A DNA stretch of 64,000 bases from Marinithermofilum abyssi (GTDB lineage: Bacteria; Bacillota; Bacilli; Thermoactinomycetales; DSM-45169): the NCBI RefSeq assembly GCF_014641195.1, contig NZ_BMHQ01000003.1:62001-126000 (forward strand), given 5' to 3'. Of the stretch, positions 26,185-33,739 are shown one piece after another. The notes under the pieces were generated by a model. The model searched no databases and was not told the DNA's origin. It saw nothing but the letters and a program-made list of their open reading frames with translations. The position numbers were made by a program, and so were the translations under genes. The stretch's first letter is position 1. Each line of letters begins with the position of its first letter.

Positions 26185-27306
26185 GTGTTGGTCAATCGCG
26201 AGCGTTTGTTGGAAGAGTTTATGGAGTTAGTAAAAACGGATAGTCAAACCGGAGAAGAGCGGGAAATCTGCGACTTGCTCAAGGAAAAGTTGACCGGTTT
26301 GGGGTTTGATGTGGTGGAGGACGATTCCGCCGCCAAAACGGGGCACGGTGCCGGCAACCTTGTCGCTACGTTGAAAGGGAATGTCGATCAAGCTCCCAAA
26401 ATCTACTTCACCAGCCATATGGATACGGTGGCGCCTGGGAAAGGTGTCAACCCGAAAGTGGATGGAGAGTATGTCGTGACGGATGGCATGACTGTTCTGG
26501 GAGCCGATGACAAGGCCGGATTGGCAGCGTTGTTGGAAGGTATCCGTGTGCTGAAAGAGAAAGAGCTGCCCCATGGCACGATCCAATTGGTGATCACAGC
26601 CGGGGAAGAGTCCGGTCTGGTAGGATCCAAGCATCTGGATCAGAGCTTGCTGACAGCTGATTTCGGGTTTGCCCTCGATTCCAACGGCCCGGTGGGAGAC
26701 ATCATCACTTCCGCGCCCTCTCAGGTACGCCTCAATGTCACCATCCACGGCAAAGCAGCCCATGCCGGTGTAAACCCGGAAGACGGCGTCAGCGCCATCC
26801 AAATCGCCAGCCGAGCCATCTCCAAAATGCCGCTGGGGCGGATCGATGAAGAGACGACAGCCAACATTGGCCGTTTCCAAGGCGGCACCGCGATGAATGT
26901 GGTGCCGGAACGGGTGGAGATCGTAGCCGAAGCCCGAAGTCGGGATGAGCAAAAACTGGACGAGCAAGTGAAGAAAATGGTGACTGCTTTTGAGGAGACG
27001 GCGGCTGAGTTCCATGGAAAAGCCGAGGTAGAAGTAATTAAGATGTACCCTGCGTTCAAGTTCGATGAGTCGGATACAGTAGTGCAAAAGGCTATGGCGG
27101 CAGTGAAAAAAGTGGGCCGCACCCCGAATCTGCTGGCCAGCGGCGGCGGCAGCGATGCCAACGTGATCGCGGGTTACGGAATCCCCACGGTCAACCTGGG
27201 CATCGGGTATGAAGATATTCATACCACGAACGAACGCATGCCGATCGGGGAGCTGGAAAAAACAGCCGAGCTGGTGTTGGCACTGATTGAGGCTTCCCGG
27301 GAATAG
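26185..27306 (+). CDS. M20 family peptidase, PepT/YqjE-like
   Basis: 373 residues. Zinc ligands are in FTSHMDTVAPG (His, Asp), GADDKAGLAALLEG (Asp) and ITAGEESGLVGS (catalytic Glu pair), and NVIAGYGIPTVNLGIGYEDIHTTNERM supplies the C-terminal His. The dimerisation domain (about 180-290) is present. GTG 26185 follows GGAGGGG. It corresponds to YqjE, which follows the carboxyltransferase gene in B. subtilis; a di- or tripeptidase role in amino acid supply is likely but the substrate is not shown. Confidence 0.9.
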   Translation: MLVNRERLLEEFMELVKTDSQTGEEREICDLLKEKLTGLGFDVVEDDSAAKTGHGAGNLVATLKGNVDQAPKIYFTSHMDTVAPGKGVNPKVDGEYVVTDGMTVLGADDKAGLAALLEGIRVLKEKELPHGTIQLVITAGEESGLVGSKHLDQSLLTADFGFALDSNGPVGDIITSAPSQVRLNVTIHGKAAHAGVNPEDGVSAIQIASRAISKMPLGRIDEETTANIGRFQGGTAMNVVPERVEIVAEARSRDEQKLDEQVKKMVTAFEETAAEFHGKAEVEVIKMYPAFKFDESDTVVQKAMAAVKKVGRTPNLLASGGGSDANVIAGYGIPTVNLGIGYEDIHTTNERMPIGELEKTAELVLALIEASRE

Positions 27307-27322
27307 TAACACCGTGATATGA

Positions 27323-27349
27323 AAAGGACCGCGTCAGCGGTCTTTTTTT
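27323..27349 (+). terminator. Terminator after the PepT-like gene
   Basis: GACCGC/GCGGTC stem with a GTCA loop followed by seven T, placed between converging genes. Confidence 0.85.
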
Positions 27350-27351
27350 GA

Positions 27352-27945
27352 TCAGTACCCCAGCCGAGCTTTCGTCTTTTCGTAGGTGTCAATGACATCC
27401 GTAAAGTTCAAATCGTTCTTCCACTTTTCCCGGTCCCGGTATGCCTTGTCGTTGTGAAACCGCAGATAATTCTCGACGATGGTCAACAATGTATATGTCT
27501 GATTGGTAATACCGGCGTGCAGCTTCCCGGAGAATAGTGCTAAGTCCTTGGGTGTTCCGGCAGGTGCTTTTGTTACGGGACGATGATTAAAAGCTTTTAG
27601 TTTTTGAAACAGCACTCTCCCTTGTTCCGGATTAAATTCGGAGTACTCCGGGAAAACGGTGTTGAATTCCTCTTTCAGGTTGAAGTAGGTATCCAGGCGT
27701 TGATCCGTTTGTTGGATGTACGTTTTTATAGCAGTTTGATCCGGCTTTACAGGCCGGACTTTTTTCTTTGGAGACGGCTGGTTCATTTGAAAATGCATCT
27801 CCTCGGCTTTTTCCTCGGGCAGCTGTGTTTCTTTTTTCAGATCTTCGCTTTTCCTTATTGCCGCAGACTCTTGTGTTTGACAGCCCAAAGCTCCGAGTAT
27901 CCCCGATAATAACAACAGCACGGCATATTTCGAGATTCTGCTCAT
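27352..27945 (-). CDS. Putative lipoprotein of unknown function
   Basis: 197 residues. The N-terminus has a type II signal peptide: basic MSRISK, hydrophobic AVLLLLSGILG, then ALGC as lipobox, so Cys22 would be lipidated and the protein anchored outside the membrane. The mature part is charged, starting with a Lys/Glu-rich stretch and followed by a helical region (IKTYIQQTDQRLDTYFNL, TYTLLTIVENYLRFH). No domain recognised. Transcribed alone, convergent with the PepT-like gene. Confidence 0.75.
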   Translation of the reverse strand: MSRISKYAVLLLLSGILGALGCQTQESAAIRKSEDLKKETQLPEEKAEEMHFQMNQPSPKKKVRPVKPDQTAIKTYIQQTDQRLDTYFNLKEEFNTVFPEYSEFNPEQGRVLFQKLKAFNHRPVTKAPAGTPKDLALFSGKLHAGITNQTYTLLTIVENYLRFHNDKAYRDREKWKNDLNFTDVIDTYEKTKARLGY

Positions 27946-28130
27946 GGTGATCCTCCCGTTGGGTTGGAAGTCTGAAGTAAAGTCTATCCCTTAACCAACT
28001 TCAATCGTGCGAGTTGTCGGTAACGATTATTCTGTGTCAAAGGCAAGCGGATATATTTCACTCAGCGAGAGTCATGTTTGCCGTAAAATATGCATACTTC
28101 TCCCGAAGAACCACCAACGGGAGGGATTGG

Positions 28131-29267
28131 ATGATTCATTGGAATAAAGGCCGGGTGGAAAAAATCCTGGAGGAGAGGCAAGGGTATCAACGCGTGTGGA
28201 TAAAAGAGGAAACAGGAAAGGAGTCTCCTGCGATCCACTATCCCTTTCTTATGGGAAAGGTTCAGGAGGGGGATGAAGTATGGCTCAACACCACCGCAGT
28301 TGACCTGGAATTGGGGACCGGGGGGCACCACTTTATTGCAGGCTGGGTTGATCAAGCACCCGCTTCGCAATCGCTGCGAGGACACATCATGAAGCTTCGG
28401 TATACGCCGTTTCAAGTGGCGGTGCTGGGCGGAGAGGAACCGTCGAGTCCATATCATGCCCGGATCAAAGAAATGGCCTCTCTTCAAGGGACACCTGTGC
28501 TGATTGGGGAGCTGCACAGCATGCTGCCGGTAGTGGCTGCTTGGTGGCATCATAAGGCACAGGATTGTCAACAGGCACCGCGTGTGATTTATGTGATGAC
28601 AGACGGAGGAGCACTCCCTATCCATCTGAGTCAGCATATTGCTGTCTTGCGGGAACAGGAGTGGTTGAGTGGAACGGTGACTGCCGGACATGCCTTTGGC
28701 GGGGATGTGGAGGCGGTCAACATATACTCGGCTCTGTTGTTGGCGCGATGGGCGCTGCAAGGGGATCTCATTTTTGTATCCATGGGACCGGGAATCGTGG
28801 GAACTGGGACTCCTTACGGGTTTTCGGGGGTGGAACAGGGACAGATCATCAATGCCGTACATAGCTTGGGGGGGATTCCGGTGGCGATTCCCCGTATTCA
28901 CAGCGGGGACGGGAGAAAGCGTCACCAGGGGATTAGTCATCATACACAGCGCAACTTGGGGCACATCGCTTTGGTATCGGCGATCGTTCCTTTTCCTGTG
29001 CAATCAGGTGAACTCACCGCTCTTCTGGAACAACAAAAAAGGGAGATTACCCAGCCGCATCATTGGGTGGCTGCCCATGTGGGGAAGGAATCCATCACCC
29101 GGGCATTGCAGAAATACCCCCTGAAAGTGACGACGATGGGCCGGTCGGTGGAAGAGGATGCATTATTTTTTATCACGGTTGCCGGTGCAGCGGATATCAC
29201 TTGGAACCTGTGGCAAGACATTACGGACGGCTTTTCTGTCGACGAAGCAATAGCTCGTGTAAAGTAA
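28131..29267 (+). CDS. DUF3866 family protein
   Basis: 378 residues from ATG 28131, which has GGGAGGG upstream; a longer reading to 28014 has no site. The sequence contains IYVMTDGGALPIHLSQHIAVLR and a glycine-rich VSMGPGIVGTGTPYGFSGVEQG, which match the DUF3866 family of Firmicutes and Actinobacteria. Repeated VxVLGGE and MGPGIVGTGT segments look like a nucleotide- or substrate-binding fold, but the function is unknown. It is the last core-like gene before the accessory arsenic region. Confidence 0.75.
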   Translation: MIHWNKGRVEKILEERQGYQRVWIKEETGKESPAIHYPFLMGKVQEGDEVWLNTTAVDLELGTGGHHFIAGWVDQAPASQSLRGHIMKLRYTPFQVAVLGGEEPSSPYHARIKEMASLQGTPVLIGELHSMLPVVAAWWHHKAQDCQQAPRVIYVMTDGGALPIHLSQHIAVLREQEWLSGTVTAGHAFGGDVEAVNIYSALLLARWALQGDLIFVSMGPGIVGTGTPYGFSGVEQGQIINAVHSLGGIPVAIPRIHSGDGRKRHQGISHHTQRNLGHIALVSAIVPFPVQSGELTALLEQQKREITQPHHWVAAHVGKESITRALQKYPLKVTTMGRSVEEDALFFITVAGAADITWNLWQDITDGFSVDEAIARVK

Positions 29268-29583
29268 TCGGATGACGGCTCAGTTGACGGAGGATGGCCC
29301 GGACTTGCCACCCTTTTCCGACGATACGGAGTTGCTGGGGACCCATATTCATTCGCATGTAACCTAAGTTCCTTCCTTTTCTGGGGTAGGGGGAATATGC
29401 TAGATCAAAAATTACTTCTTTTTGGTGAGGTTCCTTTCTGTATTCGACCTTTACAAGGACGCCCTTTAGAAGAGCGTTGAGGTCTTTTGTTTATGGATAG
29501 AATCCCAGATCATGTTGGACATTTGATATTATTGTACCCCTCATCTGTACCGTTTTATGCTTAGTACCTGTGAGGCTCAGCAT
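29268..29583. other. Intergenic stretch without a recognised gene
   Basis: About 316 nt between the DUF3866 gene and the first omega-RNA-like remnant. All frames are short and there is no coding signal with a ribosome site. A weak hairpin with trailing T (AAGGACGC...GCGTTGAGGTCTTTT, about 29455-29489) could end the DUF3866 transcript. AT content rises here. Confidence 0.4.
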
Positions 29584-29705
29584 TTCTTAGGCTTGGACGG
29601 AGCCTTCAGGAGAGAATAACGGGTTGCCGAACCCAATGATCCGAGAAGCCCACGGCGCCCGTAGGAAGTGCCCTTGGGGTGCTTGAGCTGTATGGAGCAA
29701 GTCAC
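29584..29705 (+). ncRNA. TnpB-associated omega-RNA / right-end remnant, copy 1
   Basis: This stretch aligns with 33621-33739: TTAGGCTTGGACGGAGCCTTC, GGGTTGCC, GAGAAGCCCACGGC, AGGAAGTGCCC, GGGGTGCTT and a shared end GGAGCAAGTCAC. In IS200/IS605-type elements such a sequence overlaps the tnpB 3' end and gives the right end and scaffold of the guide RNA. No tnpB coding sequence is attached here, so it is an orphan remnant. After TCAC the two copies diverge, which marks the element boundary near 29705. Confidence 0.6.
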
Positions 29706-29811
29706 TTCTATCGATGCCTGAGTATCCGAAATCCTAGCCGCAATCCTGGCGGAATCAAGGTTCGCTACGATCCCTCCACACGAATAACGATCTCTTCTGA
29801 GATCATTCATT

Positions 29812-29859
29812 TTGACAAGACATATAGACATATGCTTATATAACTATGAGGTGATGGTG
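29812..29859 (+). promoter_or_regulatory. Promoter and candidate ArsR operator of arsR-acr3-arsC
   Basis: TTGACA (29812-29817), 18 bp, TTATAT (29836-29841), then GAGGTGA before ATG 29860. The spacer and -10 carry an AT-rich repeat (ACATATAGACATATG...TTATATAA), a plausible ArsR binding site that would block RNA polymerase when no arsenite is bound. Confidence 0.6.
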
Positions 29860-30183
29860 ATGGACGCAGAGCAACTGGCGGAATGTTTCAAGGCGATGGG
29901 AGATCGAACGCGGATTCAAATCTTGGCTCTTTTGAAAGTCGAAGATCTCTGTGTGTGTGAGTTGGTAGAGATCTTGGGAATCTCTCAACCGTCCGTTTCT
30001 CAGCATATCCGGAAGCTGAAAAACGCCAAATTGGTGAAGGAACGTCGTCAAGGCAAATGGATTTTCTACTCCTTGGACGGATCCCTTTACCCATACATCC
30101 ATGCTGTTTTGGACACATTCCCGGATCTTCGTGAGAAGATCGAGGAGTTGAAGACCAATGGGCAAAAGGTCGTTTGCGATTAA
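29860..30183 (+). CDS. arsR: ArsR family arsenic-responsive repressor (first copy)
   Basis: 107 residues from ATG 29860, five bases after GAGGTGA. Winged helix with LCVCELVEILGISQPSVSQHIRKLKNAKLV: the C31-V-C33 pair in the recognition-helix region is the trivalent arsenic site, and Cys9 could be a third ligand. The in-frame extension to 29812 overlaps the promoter and is rejected. It should repress itself and the downstream efflux and reductase genes until arsenite or antimonite binds. It differs clearly from the second ArsR at 32260. Confidence 0.92.
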   Translation: MDAEQLAECFKAMGDRTRIQILALLKVEDLCVCELVEILGISQPSVSQHIRKLKNAKLVKERRQGKWIFYSLDGSLYPYIHAVLDTFPDLREKIEELKTNGQKVVCD

Positions 30184-30207
30184 ACACAAACGAAAGGATG
30201 TGTATTT

Positions 30208-31269
30208 ATGGGCAACGTAATGAGAAGACTCTCTTTTCTGGATCGGTATTTAACGTTGTGGATTTTTCTCGCCATGATCGTTGGGATCGGTGCAGGCTTC
30301 CTTTTCCCGGGGATGGTAAAGGTTCTCACAGGCTTTCAAGCAGGGACTACTTCGATCCCGATAGCCATCGGATTGATCCTCATGATGTACCCCCCGCTGG
30401 CCAAGGTCCGGTACGAAGAGTTGGGACAAGTTTTTCGCAACTTCAGGATTCTAGGACTCTCTCTGGTACAAAACTGGATTATTGGTCCCATTTTGATGTT
30501 CCTGTTGGCGATTGTCTTTTTACGGGACGAGCCGGCATATATGGTGGGACTGATTTTGATCGGGTTGGCCCGTTGTATTGCGATGGTCATTGTGTGGAAT
30601 GACTTAGCCCAGGGCAACCGGGAATATGCTGCCGGCCTGGTCGCCTTCAACTCCTTGTTCCAAGTCCTTTTTTATTCCTTGTATGCGTACATTTTCATCA
30701 CCTTGTTGCCGGATTGGCTCGGGTTTAAGGGGGCTGTTGTCGACGTCACCATGGGGCAAGTGGCCGAAAGCGTTTTTATTTACTTGGGAATTCCGTTCTT
30801 GGCGGGAATGATTACCCGTCTCGTTTTGGTGAAAGCGAAAGGGCGGGAATGGTATGAAAAAGAGTTTATCCCGGTGATCAGTCCACTCACCTTGATTGCG
30901 CTCCTGTTTACCATCATTGTCATGTTCTCCCTCAAGGGTGAACTGGTATTGCAGCTGCCGCTGGATGTAGTGAAAATCGCGATCCCTCTCTTGATTTACT
31001 TTGTTCTGATGTTCCTCGTCTCCTTTTATATGGGGAAGAAGGTGGGAGCAGATTATTCGAAAACCGTCTCCCTTTCCTTTACCGCTGCCAGCAACAACTT
31101 TGAGCTGGCGATTGCCGTGGCCATCGGTGTCTTTGGGATCAACTCCGGTGCTGCTTTTGCCGCGGTGATCGGTCCGTTGGTGGAGGTGCCTGTCCTCATC
31201 GGGTTGGTCAACGTAGCATTCCGGTTCCAGCGGAAATACTTTCAAACCCAACAAGCTCAGGAGGTATAA
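30208..31269 (+). CDS. acr3: Arsenite efflux permease Acr3
   Basis: 353 residues with about ten membrane segments, bile acid:sodium symporter superfamily, Acr3 type. The essential Cys is C123 in [18 protein letters not shown], and the conserved late-helix Glu lies in [16 protein letters not shown]. It extrudes As(OH)3 from the cytosol using proton motive force. AAAGGATG precedes the start; arsC follows after two bases. Length and motifs are complete. Confidence 0.95.
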   Translation: MGNVMRRLSFLDRYLTLWIFLAMIVGIGAGFLFPGMVKVLTGFQAGTTSIPIAIGLILMMYPPLAKVRYEELGQVFRNFRILGLSLVQNWIIGPILMFLLAIVFLRDEPAYMVGLILIGLARCIAMVIVWNDLAQGNREYAAGLVAFNSLFQVLFYSLYAYIFITLLPDWLGFKGAVVDVTMGQVAESVFIYLGIPFLAGMITRLVLVKAKGREWYEKEFIPVISPLTLIALLFTIIVMFSLKGELVLQLPLDVVKIAIPLLIYFVLMFLVSFYMGKKVGADYSKTVSLSFTAASNNFELAIAVAIGVFGINSGAAFAAVIGPLVEVPVLIGLVNVAFRFQRKYFQTQQAQEV

Positions 31270-31271
31270 GG

Positions 31272-31691
31272 ATGAGCAAAAAGACGATCTATTTTCTCTG
31301 CACCGGCAACTCCTGTCGCAGTCAGATGGCGGAGGGGTTCGGTAAAAAGATTCTCGGTGACCGATTTGATGTCTACAGCGCCGGAATTGAAGCCCACGGA
31401 CTCAATCCCAAAGCGGTCGAGGCGATGAAAGAAAAAGGGATTGATATTTCGACCCAAACGTCGGATGTCATTGACCTGGAGATATTAAACAATGCGGATT
31501 ACGTTATCACCCTGTGTGGGGATGCCAACGATAAATGCCCCATGACACCACCCCACGTTAACCGGCAGCACTGGGGCTTTGACGATCCAGCGAAAGCCAA
31601 AGGCTCCGAAGAAGAAGTTTGGGATGTATTTCGGCGGGTACGGGATGAAATTGAAGAACGTATCCGCCAGTTCGCACAAGAAACGAGATAA
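31272..31691 (+). CDS. arsC: Thioredoxin-coupled arsenate reductase ArsC
   Basis: 139 residues, low-molecular-weight phosphatase fold. The P-loop is C10-TGNSC-R16 and the resolving cysteines are C82 and C89 ([10 protein letters not shown]), the Staphylococcus/Bacillus ArsC triad. It reduces arsenate to arsenite, recycled by thioredoxin, feeding Acr3. AAGGATG start two bases after acr3 implies tight coupling. A strong bidirectional terminator follows. Confidence 0.96.
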   Translation: MSKKTIYFLCTGNSCRSQMAEGFGKKILGDRFDVYSAGIEAHGLNPKAVEAMKEKGIDISTQTSDVIDLEILNNADYVITLCGDANDKCPMTPPHVNRQHWGFDDPAKAKGSEEEVWDVFRRVRDEIEERIRQFAQETR

Positions 31692-31732
31692 GGCTGTAGA
31701 TAAGCCTTGCATTTGAAGTACCTGTAACGAAC

Positions 31733-31764
31733 AAAGAGCCGCAAAATGAAATGCGGCTCTTTTT
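31733..31764. terminator. Bidirectional terminator between the two ars modules
   Basis: AAAGAGCCGCA pairs with TGCGGCTCTTT, with T-runs on both strands. It lies between arsC and the convergent arsN1 gene and touches the latter's stop codon. Confidence 0.88.
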
Positions 31765-32260
31765 ATGTGAGAAGCTTCTCCATGGCCATCACGTCTACAA
31801 AACGGCCATCTAAAATCCCCTGGTTCCGGAAGATTCCCACCTCATGGAAGCCGTGTTTCCGATACAATCCTTGCCCTAGTTCGTTAAAGGGGAACGTATA
31901 GAGCACGATTTTGTAGAAGTCATGGGTTCGGGCATGGGCTTCCAAGGCTGTTAATAGTCGGGAGCCGACGCCTCTGCCTCTCCACTGACGGTCTACGTAG
32001 ACGGAAAGGTCCGCCACACCCGTATAGGCGCAACGATGGGAAAAAGGATTCAACGAGGCCCACCCGCGAATTTCTCCTTCATAGATGGTCACCAATACAA
32101 CATACCGGGAGGGCCGTTGTTGCAACCACGCTTTTACTTCCTCCAAACTCTTCGGCTGTTCCTCTAAAGTAGCAATCCGATCTTCGATCCCTTGGTTATA
32201 AATCGCTTGGATCTGTGGCCAATCTTCTTCCTGTACCTTGCGGATCGTCCAAGAATCCAT
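31763..32260 (-). CDS. arsN1: GNAT acetyltransferase, probably arsinothricin resistance ArsN1
   Basis: 165 residues. GNAT motif A is in VYVDRQWRGRGVGSRLLTALEAHA (acetyl-CoA pyrophosphate loop), with the phosphinothricin acetyltransferase-like pattern YNQGIEDRIATLEE and GWASLNPFSHRCAYTGVADLSVYV. ArsN1 enzymes acetylate arsinothricin or phosphinothricin at the amino group. Placement beside arsR and arsI favours an organoarsenical role over general PAT, but sequence alone does not settle substrate. It shares one base with the upstream arsR stop, so translation is probably coupled. Confidence 0.75.
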   Translation of the reverse strand: MDSWTIRKVQEEDWPQIQAIYNQGIEDRIATLEEQPKSLEEVKAWLQQRPSRYVVLVTIYEGEIRGWASLNPFSHRCAYTGVADLSVYVDRQWRGRGVGSRLLTALEAHARTHDFYKIVLYTFPFNELGQGLYRKHGFHEVGIFRNQGILDGRFVDVMAMEKLLT

Positions 32261-32595
32261 TACGAAGTCACCATCCCGTCGGTCAAATGGAAGCGGTGCG
32301 AGAGTTCTTCACAGAAGGCTTTTAGCATGGCTTGGTTGATGGAATAGTAGTTCCATTTCCCTTGTTTTCGTTCATGCACTAAGCCGGCATTTTTCAGCTC
32401 TTTCAGGTGGTACGATACCTTGGACTGTTTCAGCCCCAAGGCTTCCTGGATGTCACAGACACACATTTCGGTCGTACAGCATTGTTGAGGTTCCTCTGTG
32501 CTTCCTCGGGCGATCAGGTCGAGGATTTGATACCGGATCGGATCCGCCAATGCTCGGGCGATCAGAGATAATTGTTCATTAGTGCAGCAAGCCAC
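32260..32595 (-). CDS. arsR: ArsR family repressor (second copy)
   Basis: 111 residues from GTG 32595, with AAAGGAG eight bases upstream; an extension to 32637 exists in frame. Winged helix with QSKVSYHLKELKNAGLVHERKQGKWNYY. Cysteine layout is richer than in the first ArsR: C3-C4, C39-C40 and C45-V-C47 (QQCCTTEMCVCDI). The vicinal pairs could add or relocate trivalent arsenic sites, possibly for methylated arsenicals. It sits between arsI and arsN1 on the minus strand. Confidence 0.9.
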   Translation of the reverse strand: MACCTNEQLSLIARALADPIRYQILDLIARGSTEEPQQCCTTEMCVCDIQEALGLKQSKVSYHLKELKNAGLVHERKQGKWNYYSINQAMLKAFCEELSHRFHLTDGMVTS

Positions 32596-32661
32596 AAGGT
32601 TCACTCCTTTCCTTGAACAAGGGGAAAACCCGGGCATCGCCCAGGTTTTACGATGAAGGGG

Positions 32662-33096
32662 TTATGCCTGTTTGGGGGTGCAACAAGCGTTCCCGGATTC
32701 CCGAATGTCCGGCGACTGTCCGAAATGATCCGCATCTTCCTTTACGAAGAAAACCTCCCAGCGATGACCGTCCGGGCTGGTCACCCAGATTTTGTCCTGA
32801 ACAGCATAGCAACAGGTCGTATCCATTTCATCAAAGGACGCCAATCCGGCGTTTTTCAATCGTTTCTTGGCAGCAACCACTTCATCCGTGGAGCTTACTT
32901 GGATCCCCAAGTGGTTTATTCCCCCGGTCGTTACGCCGCCCTCGTTCAAGGTAAAGTTCAGGGGAGGTTCATCCAGATCGAACTTTGCATAACCCGGGCG
33001 AACTTTTACCGGTTCCTCCCCAAACAGGTGGCGGTAAAACTCAATCGATGCATCCAAATCCTTTACATTAATAGCTAAATGAGGCTTTAGAATCAT
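32662..33096 (-). CDS. arsI: ArsI-type C-As lyase (Fe(II) dioxygenase)
   Basis: 144 residues from ATG 33096 (an ATG two codons upstream is possible; GAAGGG favours the later one). VOC-fold enzyme: metal ligands H6 (KPHLAINV), H62 (NHLGIQV) and E114 (RWEVFF), and the arsenical-binding vicinal cysteines C95-C96 in DTTCCYA, all at the positions known for ArsI. It cleaves the carbon-arsenic bond of methylarsenite or aromatic arsenicals using O2, yielding arsenite. A second CC pair lies in the C-terminal tail. The released arsenite would be exported by Acr3 nearby. Confidence 0.9.
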   Translation of the reverse strand: MILKPHLAINVKDLDASIEFYRHLFGEEPVKVRPGYAKFDLDEPPLNFTLNEGGVTTGGINHLGIQVSSTDEVVAAKKRLKNAGLASFDEMDTTCCYAVQDKIWVTSPDGHRWEVFFVKEDADHFGQSPDIRESGNACCTPKQA

Positions 33097-33257
33097 TTTC
33101 ATTTTCCCTTCGCATAGAGTTATTCGCACCAAGGTGGTGCAGGCGCAGCAAGCAACATGGACGTTTTACATACTGCGGATACTTCTTTCCTGCTTATTTG
33201 CGCCAATTGTTTCATTAGTAGTCATTGTGCATGAGCCCCAACTCAGATCAACTTTTG

Positions 33258-33277
33258 TTGATATGATAATATATCAA
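33258..33277. promoter_or_regulatory. AT-rich palindrome upstream of arsI, candidate ArsR operator
   Basis: TTGATAT and ATATCAA arms (seven bases each) around six bases, positions 33258-33277. The layout resembles ArsR/SmtB family operators. It lies about 160 bp upstream of arsI, leaving a long leader that contains a GCACCA/TGGTGC hairpin (about 33126-33140). Confidence 0.45.
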
Positions 33278-33359
33278 TAATTTTTGATTCGTTAACAAAG
33301 ATCGAAAAAAATTGATTAATTAAGCGGTGAGGAGATTTTTTGGATAGACCGAATTTGTT

Positions 33360-33739
33360 TTGGAATTGGAACTTCGTTCGTTTTGCTCGGTTTTTCCACG
33401 CACTAACGGGCGTTGTAGGTTTAAGAACAAAGGGGAAAGTACTTGTAGGAACTTTGATTGCTCGGAGTACGGTCGGATCGTAAAGAAGACATTAAAAGAA
33501 CGTACCCATCGTTGCTCATGCGGATATGTAGCCTACAGAGATGTCAATGCCGCAAGAAATATCCTACATCAAGCGATTGGATACGTTCCTGAACCGAGAT
33601 ACGGGACTAGAACTAAACCTTTTCTAGGCTTGGACGAAGCCTTCGTGGATGGATGTGGGTTGCCACGCCAAATGAAGCGAGAAGCCCACGGCCCGCAGGA
33701 AGTGCCCCTGGGGTGCTTTAGCCGTGCGGAGCAAGTCAC
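33360..33739 (+). pseudogene. Degraded TnpB (IS200/IS605 OrfB) C-terminal fragment
   Basis: Only the end of the protein remains. THRCSCGYVAYRDVNAARNIL is the TnpB zinc-ribbon/RuvC-III block, including the catalytic Asp in RDVNAA. The preceding CxxC knuckle is broken: DCSEYG has Tyr where the second Cys should be. RuvC-I and RuvC-II are absent, so it cannot be an active nuclease. The frame continues through LDEAFVDGCGLPRQMKREAH into the omega-RNA region, the normal overlap between tnpB and its guide RNA. Confidence 0.8.
33621..33739 (+). ncRNA. TnpB-associated omega-RNA / right-end remnant, copy 2
   Basis: Matches 29584-29705 block by block and lies exactly where an omega-RNA scaffold belongs, overlapping the tnpB tail. 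The shared sequence ends GGAGCAAGTCAC at 33739. The next bases (the would-be guide) are the 3' end of the methyltransferase gene. Confidence 0.65.

Noticed and set aside
25770-26243. Alternative plus-strand ORFs (25770-26243, 25780-26064)
   Set aside because: Overlap the candidate at 25754-26053 but lack comparable ribosome sites; one also runs into the peptidase gene.
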